From Pirellulales bacterium (GTDB taxonomy: Bacteria; Planctomycetota; Planctomycetia; Pirellulales; JAEUIK01): a stretch of DNA of 64,000 nt. The translations under genes and the position numbers were made by a program. The stretch covers positions 1 through 64,000 of the forward strand of contig JAHBXR010000002.1 of NCBI GenBank assembly GCA_019636335.1, given 5' to 3'. Positions 1 to 9,437 of the stretch are shown in pieces. The stretch's first letter is position 1. The number at the start of each line of letters is the position of its first letter. The notes below the pieces were generated by a model that saw only the letters and a program-made list of their open reading frames with translations, ran no database searches and was not told the DNA's origin.

Positions 1-346
1 CGTCTGCAAGCACCGTGGCCCGCTCTAGGGCTGAGCGTAGAGTATCGCAACGGCCGTTGTTCGCTAGCTCTTGCGCCCTATTGGCCACGGCCAGCATCGC
101 AGCACGCACTTTTCTATAGTCGCTGTCTGTATAAGTCGGACCGCCCAATGCCACATATTCTTCATAATACGGTGTCAAGGGCAGGCCACCCCCGCCGCTG
201 TGGTCCGGCGCAATCGGATAGGCCGCCAGGCCCGTCGGATCGGTGAAATTCGTGGGGTTGTTGCTCACGTAGCGGTAGGCGTTGGTGTCGTCTTCCGGCC
301 AGATTGGGTCTTCGGTCAAGAAGCGGCCGACTTTGGGGTCGAGCAT
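1..346 (-). CDS. RHS-repeat core C-terminal remnant with tip domain, partial
   Basis: The minus-strand frame reads an RHS-type core end: LDPKVGRFLTEDP, then NAYRYVSNNPTNFTDPTG, followed by about 75 residues of unique tip that continue past the left edge. DPKxGRFxxxDP and NAYxYxxNNPxxxxDPxG are the hallmark of RHS-repeat-associated cores of large secreted or surface proteins, whose tips are often toxins. The thousands of bases of YD repeats expected upstream are absent: the frame begins abruptly near 346, inside the end of the transglutaminase-like gene. I read it as a displaced fragment. The tip matches no toxin family I recognise, and expression is doubtful. Confidence 0.6.
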   Translation of the reverse strand, partial: MLDPKVGRFLTEDPIWPEDDTNAYRYVSNNPTNFTDPTGLAAYPIAPDHSGGGGLPLTPYYEEYVALGGPTYTDSDYRKVRAAMLAVANRAQELANNGRCDTLRSALERATVLAD

Positions 347-1365
347 GAGGATCGTCCTCCGTCTGCGTAGACTGGGTACAAGCTGATGTAAGGTGGTTCG
401 TCACTCTGCTTGAGACGATTGCGCAATAGACGTGTCAGCTCTTTCTGGACGATTGGATAGAGTTGCCGCTCCCACTCCTCGGTCGGAGTGGGGATCTTGA
501 TTCGCTCTGGTATTCTCCCACCGGCCGATTGTTTCCTCAGGTGCCTTACGACATCGTGTAAGAGCAGAGCGATCCCCCAACTTTGATGATAGCCGGGAAA
601 ATCGGGCATAAGACGATGCGCGTAAGAGAACATCGTCGATGCCGCCGCGAAGTCGAAGTTATCGAGCAGGCAATGCGCTCGGTGTGAGAGGAATATCGCT
701 AATTCCTCGCGAGGTGACTGGCTCTTCAAGTACCAGCCGCGCTTCACGTCGGCTGGGTTCAACTCGCCTGGCCACGTCATGTAGTGCTCGTCGTCGTAGT
801 CAGCATGGAATCCGAGCGATGTGGCTTCGATATTGAACCGCTCCCCATCTGGATCGTCCCAGCGACAGAACAGATGCTCTTTCGCCGTAGCAAGCTTGAT
901 GGGATATCCCAGCCGCCGACTAATCGCCGCATACAGCACCGGCATGGTACAGCACGTGCCGCCATGGCCGTCGAGGATGCCATGGATGAATAAGTTCTGT
1001 GAATCAGTGCCGTCATAGTCGCCTTGGCTGAACGGCAGATAGTATCTCAATCGAAGATCACGCTGCAGGACCGTGATCAGCACGAGGATGCGGTACTGGT
1101 TTGTCGAAAGGTCCGCATCGGCGCCGTGCTTTAATCGTCGTCGGATCGCGCGTCGAGTCGCTGTCTCGACAAGCTCTGTCCACTCATCGATCTTGCGCAG
1201 GTAGGGCTCGATGTCATAACCCCAGACTGGCGGCAACCCGAACCCTAAGAAAAGGTTGGTTTCCGCAATGTCGCGTTTCGCGAGATCATCATCCGAAAGC
1301 GACCACCAAGTCTGCCACTGCAGGGAACTGCCCTCTTCGTGGCGGCGGAAAGAGATGGCCACCAA
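316..1365 (-). CDS. Transglutaminase-like (SirB1/TPR-type) protein, probably truncated at both ends
   Basis: The 349-residue frame contains a transglutaminase-like core around GHGGTCCTMPVLYAAI (Cys), a His in TAKEHLFCRW and an Asp-rich stretch, followed by a helical region with a TPR-like feel (FDFAAASTMFSYAHRLMPDF). No in-frame ATG precedes the core; the frame opens with TTG then GTG, and a TGA lies 30 bases upstream. The last 10 or so residues (SSCSTPKSAAS) are read out of frame through RHS core DNA, so the natural C-terminus was probably lost when the RHS fragment joined here. Function is unknown; the catalytic assignment is family inference. Confidence 0.6.
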   Translation of the reverse strand: MVAISFRRHEEGSSLQWQTWWSLSDDDLAKRDIAETNLFLGFGLPPVWGYDIEPYLRKIDEWTELVETATRRAIRRRLKHGADADLSTNQYRILVLITVLQRDLRLRYYLPFSQGDYDGTDSQNLFIHGILDGHGGTCCTMPVLYAAISRRLGYPIKLATAKEHLFCRWDDPDGERFNIEATSLGFHADYDDEHYMTWPGELNPADVKRGWYLKSQSPREELAIFLSHRAHCLLDNFDFAAASTMFSYAHRLMPDFPGYHQSWGIALLLHDVVRHLRKQSAGGRIPERIKIPTPTEEWERQLYPIVQKELTRLLRNRLKQSDEPPYISLYPVYADGGRSSCSTPKSAAS

Positions 1366-1503
1366 CAGAGGGCAGGCTAGCGGCCTAGAATGGCCCAGTC
1401 AACTTTTTTCTCGGGAGTTTGAGGTACCCGATTGACCGACGCTTTTTGTGATCGCCTCATTTGCCATAGCATTTCGCACAGGCTGACAGCTTGTGCCATT
1501 TTG

Positions 1504-1581
1504 TAGGTCAGGTACTCCGTACCTGACAATGTGCGACATTGCGAACTCGAATGATTGTCATGCACGGGGTGCGTGACCTAC
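1504..1581. repeat. Family B palindromic pair (degenerate right half)
   Basis: The left half is a palindrome with core CAGGTACTCCGTACCTG at 1504-1528. After 27 bases a decayed, inverted partner follows (TGTCATGCACGGGGTGC, then GTGACCTA) ending at 1581, just before the stop codon of aas. The spacer contains GCGAACTCGA, which is shared with the copy at 14938. It is one of at least five copies in this window. Confidence 0.75.
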
Positions 1582-1586
1582 GAGGC

Positions 1587-4500
1587 TTAGGCCGAGGTGG
1601 TGGCTCCGAAGCGGTCCATGGCCATCTCTTTCAGCGCCTTGAGGTCGAGCTTGCCGCTGCCGAGGATCGGGAGTTCCTCGACTTCGACGAAGCTGTCGGG
1701 CGAGGGGATCCAGAGCTTGGGGAGGCCCGAGGCCGTGAGCTGCCGGTAGATCTCTTCCGGCGTGCGGTCGAGCGGCAGGTGGAGCACGACGATGCGCTCG
1801 CCGCGTTTGGGGTCGGAGACGGCGGTGACGGCCGCCTTGAGCTCTTCGTCCGACTTGAGCAGCTCGGCGATCGTCTCTTCGATCTTGATGTGGGGGACCA
1901 TCTCGCCGCCGATCTTCGAGAAGCGGCTCTGGCGGCCCGTGATGGTGACGAAGCCGTCCTCGTCGATCTTGGCGATGTCGCCGGTGACGTACCAACCGTC
2001 GCGGATCACCTTCGAGGTGAGGTCGGGGCGGTCGAGGTAACCGGCCATGACGTTGGGGCCTTTGAAGAGGAGCATGCCCGGCTCGTCGATGCCGAGATCC
2101 TCGCCCGTCTCGGGATGGACGATCTTGGCCGTGACGCCGGGGATGGGCCGGCCGACGGAGCCTTCCTTGGTGCCGGGGCTACTGGCGCCGTGCGAGCGGC
2201 TGTCGGGCACGTTCAGACAGGCGAGCGGGGCGAGCTCGGTGGCGCCGTACGCCTCGGAAGGACGCACGCCGAACTTGCGCTCGAAGGCGTCGCTCACGTC
2301 GGCGGGCAGACGCTCGGCGCTGGCGAACACCACGTCCAGCGAGGCGAAGTCTTCCGGCTGGCAGCGCTTGATGTACGAACGCAGGAAGGTCGGCGTCGCC
2401 ATCAGGATGTTCGCGCGGTGCTTGCGACTCAGCTCCCCCACCTGCTGCGCTTCGAGCGGGCTGAAGTGGTAGACCCCCTTCGGCGCGAGCGCGAGCATGG
2501 TCCACATCGTGGCCGTGTAGCCGTACGAGTGGAAGAAGGGCAAAATGCCGACGGCGGTGTCGGACGTGGTGAGGTGGACGATCTCGTCGATGGCCTGCAC
2601 GTTCGAGCCGACGTTCTGGTACGTGAGCATGACCCCCTTGGGCTCGCCGGTCGAACCGGAGGTGAAGAGCACGGTGAGCACGTCGTCGGGCTTGATCCGG
2701 TTGACGCCCAGGTGATGCTCGAGCCAGGCCAGGGGCATGGCGTAGGTCATGGCCGCGGCGATGAGCTTATCGGCCTTGGTGACCTTGGTGATGAAGTCTT
2801 CGAGATAGATGAGCTCGGCGTTGACCTTGATGTTCAAGCGCTGCATGACGCGGCGGCTGGTCAGCACGTGCTTGATATTGCACTGGCGGATGCAGGAATC
2901 GATCACCTCGCTCGAGGCGCTGTAATTCAGGTTGACCGCCACGCGTCCGGCCAGCGGCACGGCCACGTTGGCCAGCACCGCGCCGACCGAGGGGGGCAAC
3001 AGCAGGCCGACGTACTTTTCGTCGGGGCCGAGGATCTCGCGGAGCAGCAGGCGGCGGAAGATGAGAGAACGGAGGAGCAGGTTGGCCCCGTTCACTTCCT
3101 GCCCGGTGGTGTCGGCGGCTTTCGGTTGCGATTTATGGTTGCGGCAGTTCCGAACGAACAGACGCAAGAGATTGGTGTCTTTGTCTTGGCGATCTTGCAT
3201 GGATTGGGCACCCAGGTCCTGGACGGCGCGCCGGATTTGATGGACGTGCTTGGGTTGCTCGAGGCGGTGGCCGTAGGTGATTGTTACGGGGAAGGGCCAA
3301 CGACTCGGCCACTTCCAAAAAAACCGTCCGCCACGATTACTAAAGATACTGCCCCACAGTCCATCGAGGTAGACCGGTATCAACGGAGCCCCGGTTCCGG
3401 CCAGGATGGACATGACCCCGGGCTTGAAGGCCTGGAGCTGGCCGTTGCGGGTCAGGCCCCCCTCGGGGAAGACGCAGACCAGCTCCCCCGCGCGGACGGC
3501 ATCGCGGGCGGTGGCCAGAGAGCGCATGATCGAGACCCGGCCCGACCCAGGCCGGATGGGGATGGCGCCGAAGGCATCGGCCAGCCAGCGGACGGGCCAG
3601 CGCTGGATGTAGTCGGCGTAGCCCAGCATCCGCACGGGGCGGCCCGAACTGAGCACGACGAGCACGGCATCGATCCACGAGACGTGGTTGGCGACGAGCA
3701 CCGCGCCCCCTTCGGTGGGCACGTTCTCGAGGCCACGGACCCGCAGCCGGTAGAAGACCCGGCTCACGAGCCAGATCAGGAAGCGGATGGTCGGAGCGAC
3801 AAGCTGCTTCAGGGCATAGAGGGCAACCGCCAGGCTCAAGAGACCGGCGCCAAGGAAAATCGTGCCGGCCGAAAGCCCGAGCGGTCCGCGCACCAGATAG
3901 AACAGTCCCGAGACGAGGAGCGTGCCCAGGAAGGTGAGCAGGTTGCTGGCGGCGAGCATCGCTCCGCGCGACTGGGCCGGACTGCGTTCTTGCAGGTAGG
4001 CCTGGAGTGGTACATCGAACAGACCGCCCGAGGCCCCCATAACGAAGAGCGAAGCGAGACTCCAGCCGTAGGAGTCGGTGGAGAAGAAGAGGACGAACGA
4101 GCCGGTGGCCATGCCGAGCGCGCCGAGGGGGACAAGCCCCAACTCGACGCGGCCGCGCGACCAGTAGCCGGCCAGCAGATTGCCCACGCCCACGCCCAGC
4201 GCGATGGCGGCCAGCAGCGGACCGACTTGGTGTTGTTCGAGCCCCAGTTCGTGACAGGCGTAGGCATCGACGTTCAGATTGGCGAGCGACGCCAGCGACC
4301 AGAAAAAGGCGGTACCGAGCGCCACTCGCACGAGCGACACGCTGCCGCAGAGGAGGCCGAGATCGCGGAACGTTTGCCGGGCGGGGTTCCAGGGAAACTC
4401 ACGCGCGGGATTCGCGGGCGCGAGGCGCCCGATGCCGAGACTCGTCAGCCAGCCGACGACGGCAACACCGATCAGCGCCGTGGCCGAGATCCACAAGTTC

Positions 4501-5060
4501 GTTTGACCCGTGGGACCGGTACCGAGGAACAGGTAGCCACCGGCGATCGAGCCGAGGACGATGGCGAGGATGGTGGTGAGGCCGATGAGTCCATTGGCCG
4601 CCGAAAGCTTTTCGGGGCGGACGATCTCGGGAATGCTGCCGAATTTCGATGGGCCGAACAGCGCGCTCTGACTGCCGATCACCATCAGCAGCACGAACAT
4701 GGCGGTGGTGCTGCCGGCGTAGATGGCGGCGACACCGGCGATGACGATGGCGATCTCGGCCACCTTGCACCAGATCATGACCTGCCGCTTGCTGAACCGA
4801 TCGGCCAGGTAACCGGCCGGGGCGGCGAGCAGGACGTAGGGAAGCACAAAGGCCGCCAGGCCGACGGCCAGGGCCAGCGCTTCGCTCTCGCCACCGTAGT
4901 AGTGTTTGCCAATGGGCACGATCAACCAACGAAACATGTTGTCGTTGAAAGCTCCCAGGAACTGCGTCGCAAGCAATCCCAGGAAGCTGCGGGAAAGCAG
5001 GCCGCCGCGTGGGTCGGCGGGGGCGACGGTCGCCGCGGCGGTTAGAGTCTCTGTTGCCAT
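1587..5060 (-). CDS. aas: Fused lysophospholipid transporter, acyltransferase and acyl-ACP synthetase (LplT-PlsC-AMP ligase)
   Basis: This 1157-residue protein joins three activities that E. coli splits between LplT and Aas: uptake or flipping of lysophospholipid, activation of a fatty acid and re-acylation. Residues about 20-420 form a 12-segment MFS domain (FNDNMFRW near the start). About 435-600 is a PlsC acyltransferase with NHVSWID (His459, Asp464) and FPEGG near 531. About 620-1150 is an AMP-binding ligase with FTSGSTGEPKG near 799 and TGDIAKIDEDGF later. The ATG at 5060 is preferred because GGGAG lies 8 bases upstream; a GTG 18 bases earlier is possible. The inner membrane is the expected site. 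The three-part fusion is known in other bacteria. Confidence 0.93.
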   Translation of the reverse strand: MATETLTAAATVAPADPRGGLLSRSFLGLLATQFLGAFNDNMFRWLIVPIGKHYYGGESEALALAVGLAAFVLPYVLLAAPAGYLADRFSKRQVMIWCKVAEIAIVIAGVAAIYAGSTTAMFVLLMVIGSQSALFGPSKFGSIPEIVRPEKLSAANGLIGLTTILAIVLGSIAGGYLFLGTGPTGQTNLWISATALIGVAVVGWLTSLGIGRLAPANPAREFPWNPARQTFRDLGLLCGSVSLVRVALGTAFFWSLASLANLNVDAYACHELGLEQHQVGPLLAAIALGVGVGNLLAGYWSRGRVELGLVPLGALGMATGSFVLFFSTDSYGWSLASLFVMGASGGLFDVPLQAYLQERSPAQSRGAMLAASNLLTFLGTLLVSGLFYLVRGPLGLSAGTIFLGAGLLSLAVALYALKQLVAPTIRFLIWLVSRVFYRLRVRGLENVPTEGGAVLVANHVSWIDAVLVVLSSGRPVRMLGYADYIQRWPVRWLADAFGAIPIRPGSGRVSIMRSLATARDAVRAGELVCVFPEGGLTRNGQLQAFKPGVMSILAGTGAPLIPVYLDGLWGSIFSNRGGRFFWKWPSRWPFPVTITYGHRLEQPKHVHQIRRAVQDLGAQSMQDRQDKDTNLLRLFVRNCRNHKSQPKAADTTGQEVNGANLLLRSLIFRRLLLREILGPDEKYVGLLLPPSVGAVLANVAVPLAGRVAVNLNYSASSEVIDSCIRQCNIKHVLTSRRVMQRLNIKVNAELIYLEDFITKVTKADKLIAAAMTYAMPLAWLEHHLGVNRIKPDDVLTVLFTSGSTGEPKGVMLTYQNVGSNVQAIDEIVHLTTSDTAVGILPFFHSYGYTATMWTMLALAPKGVYHFSPLEAQQVGELSRKHRANILMATPTFLRSYIKRCQPEDFASLDVVFASAERLPADVSDAFERKFGVRPSEAYGATELAPLACLNVPDSRSHGASSPGTKEGSVGRPIPGVTAKIVHPETGEDLGIDEPGMLLFKGPNVMAGYLDRPDLTSKVIRDGWYVTGDIAKIDEDGFVTITGRQSRFSKIGGEMVPHIKIEETIAELLKSDEELKAAVTAVSDPKRGERIVVLHLPLDRTPEEIYRQLTASGLPKLWIPSPDSFVEVEELPILGSGKLDLKALKEMAMDRFGATTSA

Positions 5061-5274
5061 CGGTCCACTCCCGGTCACTCGGCTGGCGAATTGGGGACAA
5101 CTTGGGTCACAGGCTATAGGGGCGGCGGAGCGCGCCGGGATGTAACGCGGCGGCAGACAAGAATCTGGTAAGTTGTCGTAAGGCCTTGCTCGCGAGCCTG
5201 TTGCAGGCGCGGAACAGGAGCGGAAGCCGGGGATCGATCAGGCCGATCGGGCGGGTGATGCGGAGCTGTCGGGG

Positions 5275-5706
5275 ATGAGCTGGGGATGGAATGTGCCCGA
5301 GTGGAACGGCGCGATCGGCTGGCTCGTATTCGGCTCGGTGCTGATGTTCGTCGGCAGCCTGGCCCTGCTGCCGGTGATCATCGTGCGGATGCCGCACGAC
5401 TACTTCACGCGGAAACGTCCGCCGGAGGACGGCCGCAGAAGCGCAGTCCGGCTGCTGCTGCGCGTGCTGAAGAATGTGCTGGGCGCGCTGATCGCCCTGC
5501 TGGGCGTGCTGTTGATCTTTACGCCGGGCCAGGGGCTGATGACGATCTTTGTGGGGGTCACGCTGCTCGACTTTCCGGGGAAACGGCGGGCCGAGATCGC
5601 CATCCTGGGACGCCCCGGCGTGTTGGGACCGATCAATCGCCTGCGTACGAAACTGGGGCACCGGCCGCTCGAGATGCCGCCGCGAGCATCGCCCCGCCCC
5701 AAGTGA
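5275..5706 (+). CDS. Small PGPGW-type membrane protein
   Basis: The 143-residue protein has one hydrophobic segment near residues 15-35 and a hairpin of two near 65-95. The short loop FTPGQGLMTIFVGVTLLDFPGK resembles the PGPGW family of putative transmembrane proteins, and a basic tail follows. The start ATG is at 5275; a weak purine stretch (CGGGG) directly precedes it. It is divergent from aas, separated by 214 bases. No function is known for the family; the match is by motif recall. Confidence 0.7.
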   Translation: MSWGWNVPEWNGAIGWLVFGSVLMFVGSLALLPVIIVRMPHDYFTRKRPPEDGRRSAVRLLLRVLKNVLGALIALLGVLLIFTPGQGLMTIFVGVTLLDFPGKRRAEIAILGRPGVLGPINRLRTKLGHRPLEMPPRASPRPK

Positions 5707-6094
5707 CGAGGGGACGGAGCAGACCGAGCAATGCTCACGCGAGTTGGAGCGAATGGGGCCAAGCCGACGACATGCTCGTCGAGACTCCGAGAGCGCGGAA
5801 GGCCGACACGCCATGCGGAGGGACGAGGCGGAATGTCCGTCGAGCGCTCGGGCACGTTGGGCGAGGTGCTACGAGGGTTTTTTCCAGAAAAGCTGGCTTC
5901 GAGGCGACGAAGACCCTACCATAGTAGTGGGGTACCTGCTTTCCCTCTCTTAGGTTGATTGTTCCGTTCATAGGGGGGGTGTCGTTCTGGCATCTTTGAC
6001 GGGGCTTTGATCTGACTTTTATTGAGGGGGGGCGCCCTCGGTCACTACTGTCGATCTGTCCACATCAGCGGGAGCACGAGTCGGGAGGACGTTT
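5707..6094. other. 388-base spacer without a supported gene
   Basis: Several short frames cross this stretch on both strands, but none has a ribosome site plus recognisable protein character. GC falls and G-runs appear after 5965. It should hold the promoter of the response regulator that starts at 6095, though I cannot single out a convincing -35/-10 pair. Confidence 0.5.
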
Positions 6095-6727
6095 ATGTCC
6101 ATCAGGCTACTGATTGCGGATGATCACGAGGTCGTTCGCCATGGATTGACCAGTCTGCTCGCCGACACCGATATCGAGGTGGTGGGCGAAGCGACCAATG
6201 GTGAGGAAGTGCTCGAGCGGGCGCGCGAGTTGAAGCCCGATCTCGTGCTGCTCGACATCCGCATGGGAGAGAGCGATGGGCTGAAGGCGCTCGAGCAGTT
6301 TCGCCAGGAGCAGCCGAAGCTGCCGATTCTCGTCCTGTCGATGTACGACAATCCGACGTACACGGCGCGTGCCGTGGCGCTCGGCGCGAACGGCTACCTG
6401 CTCAAGGGTTGCAGCCGCGACGAGCTGATCGAGGCGATTCGCATCGTGGCGGCCGGCCATGACATGTGGACGCGCGACGAGCTGCGCCGCGTGAGCGGGG
6501 CGCTCGCCACGCCGCGACTCTCGGGCGATATCGAAGTGCCCCTGACGCGCCGCGAGGCCGAGGTGCTGGCGATGGTCTCGCAGGGGCTGACGAACAAGGA
6601 GATCGCCAAGGCGCTGTTTATCAGCGCCGAGACGGTGAAAGAGCATGTGCAGCGCATCTTGAAAAAGATCGGCGTGGCCGATCGCACGCAAGCGGCGGTG
6701 TGGGCCGTGCGCAAGGGATTGGTTTAG
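6095..6727 (+). CDS. NarL/FixJ-family response regulator
   Basis: The 210-residue protein has a CheY-like receiver (IADDH near residue 8, phospho-acceptor Asp54 in LLDIRM, Ser82 and Lys104 in YLLKG) and a LuxR-type helix-turn-helix at about 148-205 (LTRREAEVLAMVSQGLTNKEIA, then SAETVKEHVQRILKKI). It is a DNA-binding transcription regulator activated by a histidine kinase that is not next to it. GGGAGGA lies 6 bases before the ATG and sets the start. The following gene is convergent, so it appears to be transcribed alone. Confidence 0.95.
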   Translation: MSIRLLIADDHEVVRHGLTSLLADTDIEVVGEATNGEEVLERARELKPDLVLLDIRMGESDGLKALEQFRQEQPKLPILVLSMYDNPTYTARAVALGANGYLLKGCSRDELIEAIRIVAAGHDMWTRDELRRVSGALATPRLSGDIEVPLTRREAEVLAMVSQGLTNKEIAKALFISAETVKEHVQRILKKIGVADRTQAAVWAVRKGLV

Positions 6728-6745
6728 GGGCGTGCGTCGCCGCTT

Positions 6746-7201
6746 TCACGCGATGATGATGGAGAGCCCGAACGGGATCTCCAGCTCGGTGAACATTTCC
6801 AAGCAAGTGTGGGGCACCTCCACGCCCGCGTGATCGCAATTTGAGCGATAGCCCAGGAAGACGTCGACCGTCGCGTGGCGTTTGAGTTGCTTCAAATAGT
6901 CGCGATGACTCTTGATGTCAGACCAGAGTGCATCGATGTGTTTCTCGAGCGGCTCGGTTTCAGCCACGCGTGGCGAGTAGCTCCACATGTCATGTCGATA
7001 GGGCGGCGACTTCGGTCCTTTGCGCTCACCAGCGCGATGGCTTGAAGTCGGCTCGAGTCCGAGCGTCGATGTAATCTCTTTCAAGTTGAGGCTGGCGCCG
7101 AAGATGCGCAGCGACGCCGAGCAATGGAGATAGTTCTCCTCATCTGGCTCATGCCCTACGGTAAAGTCTCGTAGAGTACGGAAGCGCTTTGCTTCATCCA
7201 T
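6746..7201 (-). CDS. DUF4279-type protein
   Basis: The protein has 151 residues if it starts at ATG 7201 (MDEAKRF). The pattern LHCSASLRIFGASLNLKEITSTLGLEPTSSHRAGE, then YRHDMWSYSP, and a C-terminal pair of strands ending in PFGLSIII resembles the DUF4279 family, small proteins often near immunity or toxin genes. The frame stays open upstream to 7375, but that part reads through repeat DNA (RLLRNTDSW is the family A foot hairpin in translation), so I exclude it. No toxin partner is adjacent. The function is unknown. Confidence 0.7.
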   Translation of the reverse strand: MDEAKRFRTLRDFTVGHEPDEENYLHCSASLRIFGASLNLKEITSTLGLEPTSSHRAGERKGPKSPPYRHDMWSYSPRVAETEPLEKHIDALWSDIKSHRDYLKQLKRHATVDVFLGYRSNCDHAGVEVPHTCLEMFTELEIPFGLSIIIA

Positions 7202-7318
7202 GTCCGGGTACTTTTTGCGGTCTACTGATGAATCCCGTGGCTCAACAACGCCGGCTGCTTTCACAGCAAGTCGTAGTGCAATGAGTGTACCTGGAGGCCC
7301 GGCGTGGTTCATCCAAGA

Positions 7319-7478
7319 GTCGGTGTTGCGAAGCAACCTGAGGATGAGGGTTGTGCTGCACTGTCTCGAGGTCACGACCGCTGGCTGATCCTCTTGTCGC
7401 TGCGCGACACGGACGATTCTCCGACTACGAGCTCTTTGGAGTGGCCTATCGCTTGCGGAGTAATCGTCCGTGCCACCC
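7319..7478. repeat. Family A composite: foot remnant plus one full inverted unit
   Basis: At 7319-7343 a foot remnant reads GTCGGTGTTGCGAAGCAAC. After 46 bases an inverted full unit begins at 7390 (CCTCTTGTCGCTGCGCGAC) with arms GACGATTCTCCG and CGGAGTAATCGTC, ending in GCCACCC at 7478. The two feet face each other, as in the other composites. Confidence 0.75.
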
Positions 7479-7506
7479 GCGCCCTCATTCGTGATGCACC
7501 GCGCGA

Positions 7507-8907
7507 TTAAGCTGACGGGCCGCTCGACGTGTCGGCTGGTACGAAGCCGGCGTGGCGGGGTTCGACGAGGCGGAAGGTGACGAGTCCGCCGAGGACTAAC
7601 ATTGCCGCGCCGCCGAGGAAGACGCGCTCGAAGCCGAACAGGTCGACGGCCCAGCCGACTAATGGCGACATGCTGAAGGGTACCGCCAGGCAGAAGCCGA
7701 GCGTGCCGAGGTAGCGCGGGTGATCGACCGCGCGGCAGATCTCGAGCGTGTAGTTCTGCGTCGTCCGCATCATGACGGGCGTCAGGCCCAGGAGCGCGAA
7801 GACGCCGGGATAGAGCTTGCGCCCCAGCTCCGGCTCGACGTGGCCGAGCACGATGGCCAACAGCGGCGTGGTGGCGAGCGTGAGGATGATCACGCGCAGC
7901 GCGAGTCGGTTGCCGAAGCGATCGGCGATGGGGCCGATGAACAGGCTGTAGACGCCGAGCGCGGCGTTCTGGGCGATGACCCAGATCATCAGGTTGCGGC
8001 CCGCGAGTCCGAGCCGCTCGCGCGCGAAGGCCTGAAAGTGCGGGAAGAGGATCAGGATCGTGCTGAAGAGGACGACCACTTCGATCAGCCGGCGAAAGTT
8101 CTTGTCGTCGCGCAAAATGCTCCAGGCATCGGCGAGCGATTCGCGAATGCCGGAGGCCTGATCGAGCGGCGCGTCGTCCTTGGGTTCGGCGCAGAACATG
8201 GCCGAGATGCCCGAGATGACGAAGACGATGCCGCAGAAGGCGAAGATGCTGTCAAAGCCGCCGGCGGGATCGTCGAGCCAATCGCCGAGAAACCACCAAG
8301 TGAGCCCGATGGCGGTGATGGCGCCGACGATGGCGGCGAGTGCGAGCAAGCGGCCGCGATGCTCGGCGCGAATCAGCTTGCCCTGCACCGTGTTGTACGA
8401 GATCTGGTTGATGCCGTTCGAGACGCCGAACAGCGTGTAGATGATGAGGAACACCGGCGCCAGCCAGGCGGGGGGCGTCGTGCCGTGGTAATTGAGAAAC
8501 AGGGCCAGCACGAGCCAGGGGACGCCCATCACGAACGACGAACGGACGAGCGACCACTTCTTGCGCGGCATGGCAGAGAGGGTCGAGGCATAGAAGAGTG
8601 GTGGCACGCTCTGGCCGAGGCGATTCAGCACGGGGAGCAGTCCGCGCATCCAGCCGGCGCCGCCGGCGAGCGTGTCGAGAAAGGCGGGTACGATGACCGT
8701 TTCGGTCTTGAAGATCCAGCCGCTACGCAGCACGACCTGATTGACCACGAGGGCGATGAAATTCCGCAACTCGTGCCGCAGGAGATAGGCGTCGTACGCC
8801 GAAGGCTCGGCGGCCGACGCCGCGGGTGGTGCGTCGGCGGCGGGCTCGTCGGAGGTCGAAACGGCGGTGGGGGATGTCGGGGCGGGGGGAGATTCGTGCG
8901 ACCGCAT
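7507..8907 (-). CDS. MFS transporter
   Basis: The 466-residue membrane protein has about 12 hydrophobic segments. The N-terminal 45 residues are a low-complexity Ala/Pro/Ser cytoplasmic tail, and a charged central loop contains CAEPKDDAPLDQ. It resembles the Major Facilitator Superfamily with no substrate-specific motif I can name. The ATG at 8907 is chosen; ATG 8931 is in frame with no better ribosome site. The open frame continues to 9117 through family A repeat DNA and is not credible there. It appears to be transcribed alone. Confidence 0.8.
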   Translation of the reverse strand: MRSHESPPAPTSPTAVSTSDEPAADAPPAASAAEPSAYDAYLLRHELRNFIALVVNQVVLRSGWIFKTETVIVPAFLDTLAGGAGWMRGLLPVLNRLGQSVPPLFYASTLSAMPRKKWSLVRSSFVMGVPWLVLALFLNYHGTTPPAWLAPVFLIIYTLFGVSNGINQISYNTVQGKLIRAEHRGRLLALAAIVGAITAIGLTWWFLGDWLDDPAGGFDSIFAFCGIVFVISGISAMFCAEPKDDAPLDQASGIRESLADAWSILRDDKNFRRLIEVVVLFSTILILFPHFQAFARERLGLAGRNLMIWVIAQNAALGVYSLFIGPIADRFGNRLALRVIILTLATTPLLAIVLGHVEPELGRKLYPGVFALLGLTPVMMRTTQNYTLEICRAVDHPRYLGTLGFCLAVPFSMSPLVGWAVDLFGFERVFLGGAAMLVLGGLVTFRLVEPRHAGFVPADTSSGPSA

Positions 8908-8983
8908 GCTGCCATTATAGCGGGTGGGCATGAGAAGACTGAATTTCGTGTTTGGATACGTTAGACTGAGAGGCGATGCGGCC

Positions 8984-9367
8984 GGGTGGCACTGGCTCCG
9001 CCAGTGCAGCGGGTAGCACCGATCATTTTGCGGAGCAAATGGACCATGCTCTTCGACGCCAAGTCGCAAAATGGTCGGTGTCGCGCAGCGACAAGAGGAT
9101 CGGTACGACGTGTGCATCGCGAGGGGAGGGAACGGCGAGAACCGTGTGGTCGCCGTCGCTCATCCTCTTGTCGTTACGCCACATGGTCTGGGTGGCACTG
9201 GCTCTGCCAGCGCAGTTCGATTGGCCATCCATCGTTGAGTCGGATGCTACGCTCGACATTCATCATTCATCGCTGAGGAGTCGACGATAGTTGCAGCATG
9301 TATTTGCGATGGCAATGATCCAGAAGTGTCTCACCGAACCACGCACTGGCAGAGCCAGTGGCACCCC
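8984..9367. repeat. Three copies of a GGTGGCACTGGC hairpin repeat (family C)
   Basis: The small palindrome CACTGGCTCTGCCAGTG (one or two base variants) occurs at 8984-9007 and 9190-9213 in direct orientation and at 9343-9367 inverted, each joined to GGTGGCAC or its complement. The first copy directly abuts the family A unit at 9011. This spacer (8908-9622) has no supported gene. Confidence 0.75.
9011..9180. repeat. Family A composite in the spacer after the MFS gene
   Basis: The full unit at 9011-9098 opens with GGGTAGCACCGATC, has arms GATCATTTTGCG and CGCAAAATGGTC, and ends in the foot GTCGCGCAGCGACAAGAGG. After 65 bases a decayed inverted partner (CCTCTTGTCGTTACGCCAC) begins at 9164. Orientation matches the RAYT-bracketing pair at 50.7-51.5 kb. 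Confidence 0.8.
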
Positions 9368-9437
9368 GGAGTTCCCCACTTCGATTCCGAACGATTGCTA
9401 ACGAAAAGACTGTCATGCGAGGCAGCCTTTACATTCC

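Noticed and set aside
1539..5045. A 1168-residue open frame on the plus strand opposite aas
   Set aside because: It is the antisense shadow of a high-GC coding gene: composition is Gly/Asp/Glu/Arg/His-rich with no domain, and the minus strand has a clear three-domain enzyme.
7202..7375. N-terminal extension of the DUF4279 gene to 7375
   Set aside because: The extension translates family A foot-hairpin DNA (RLLRNTD) and unrelated sequence; homology character begins at MDEAKRF.
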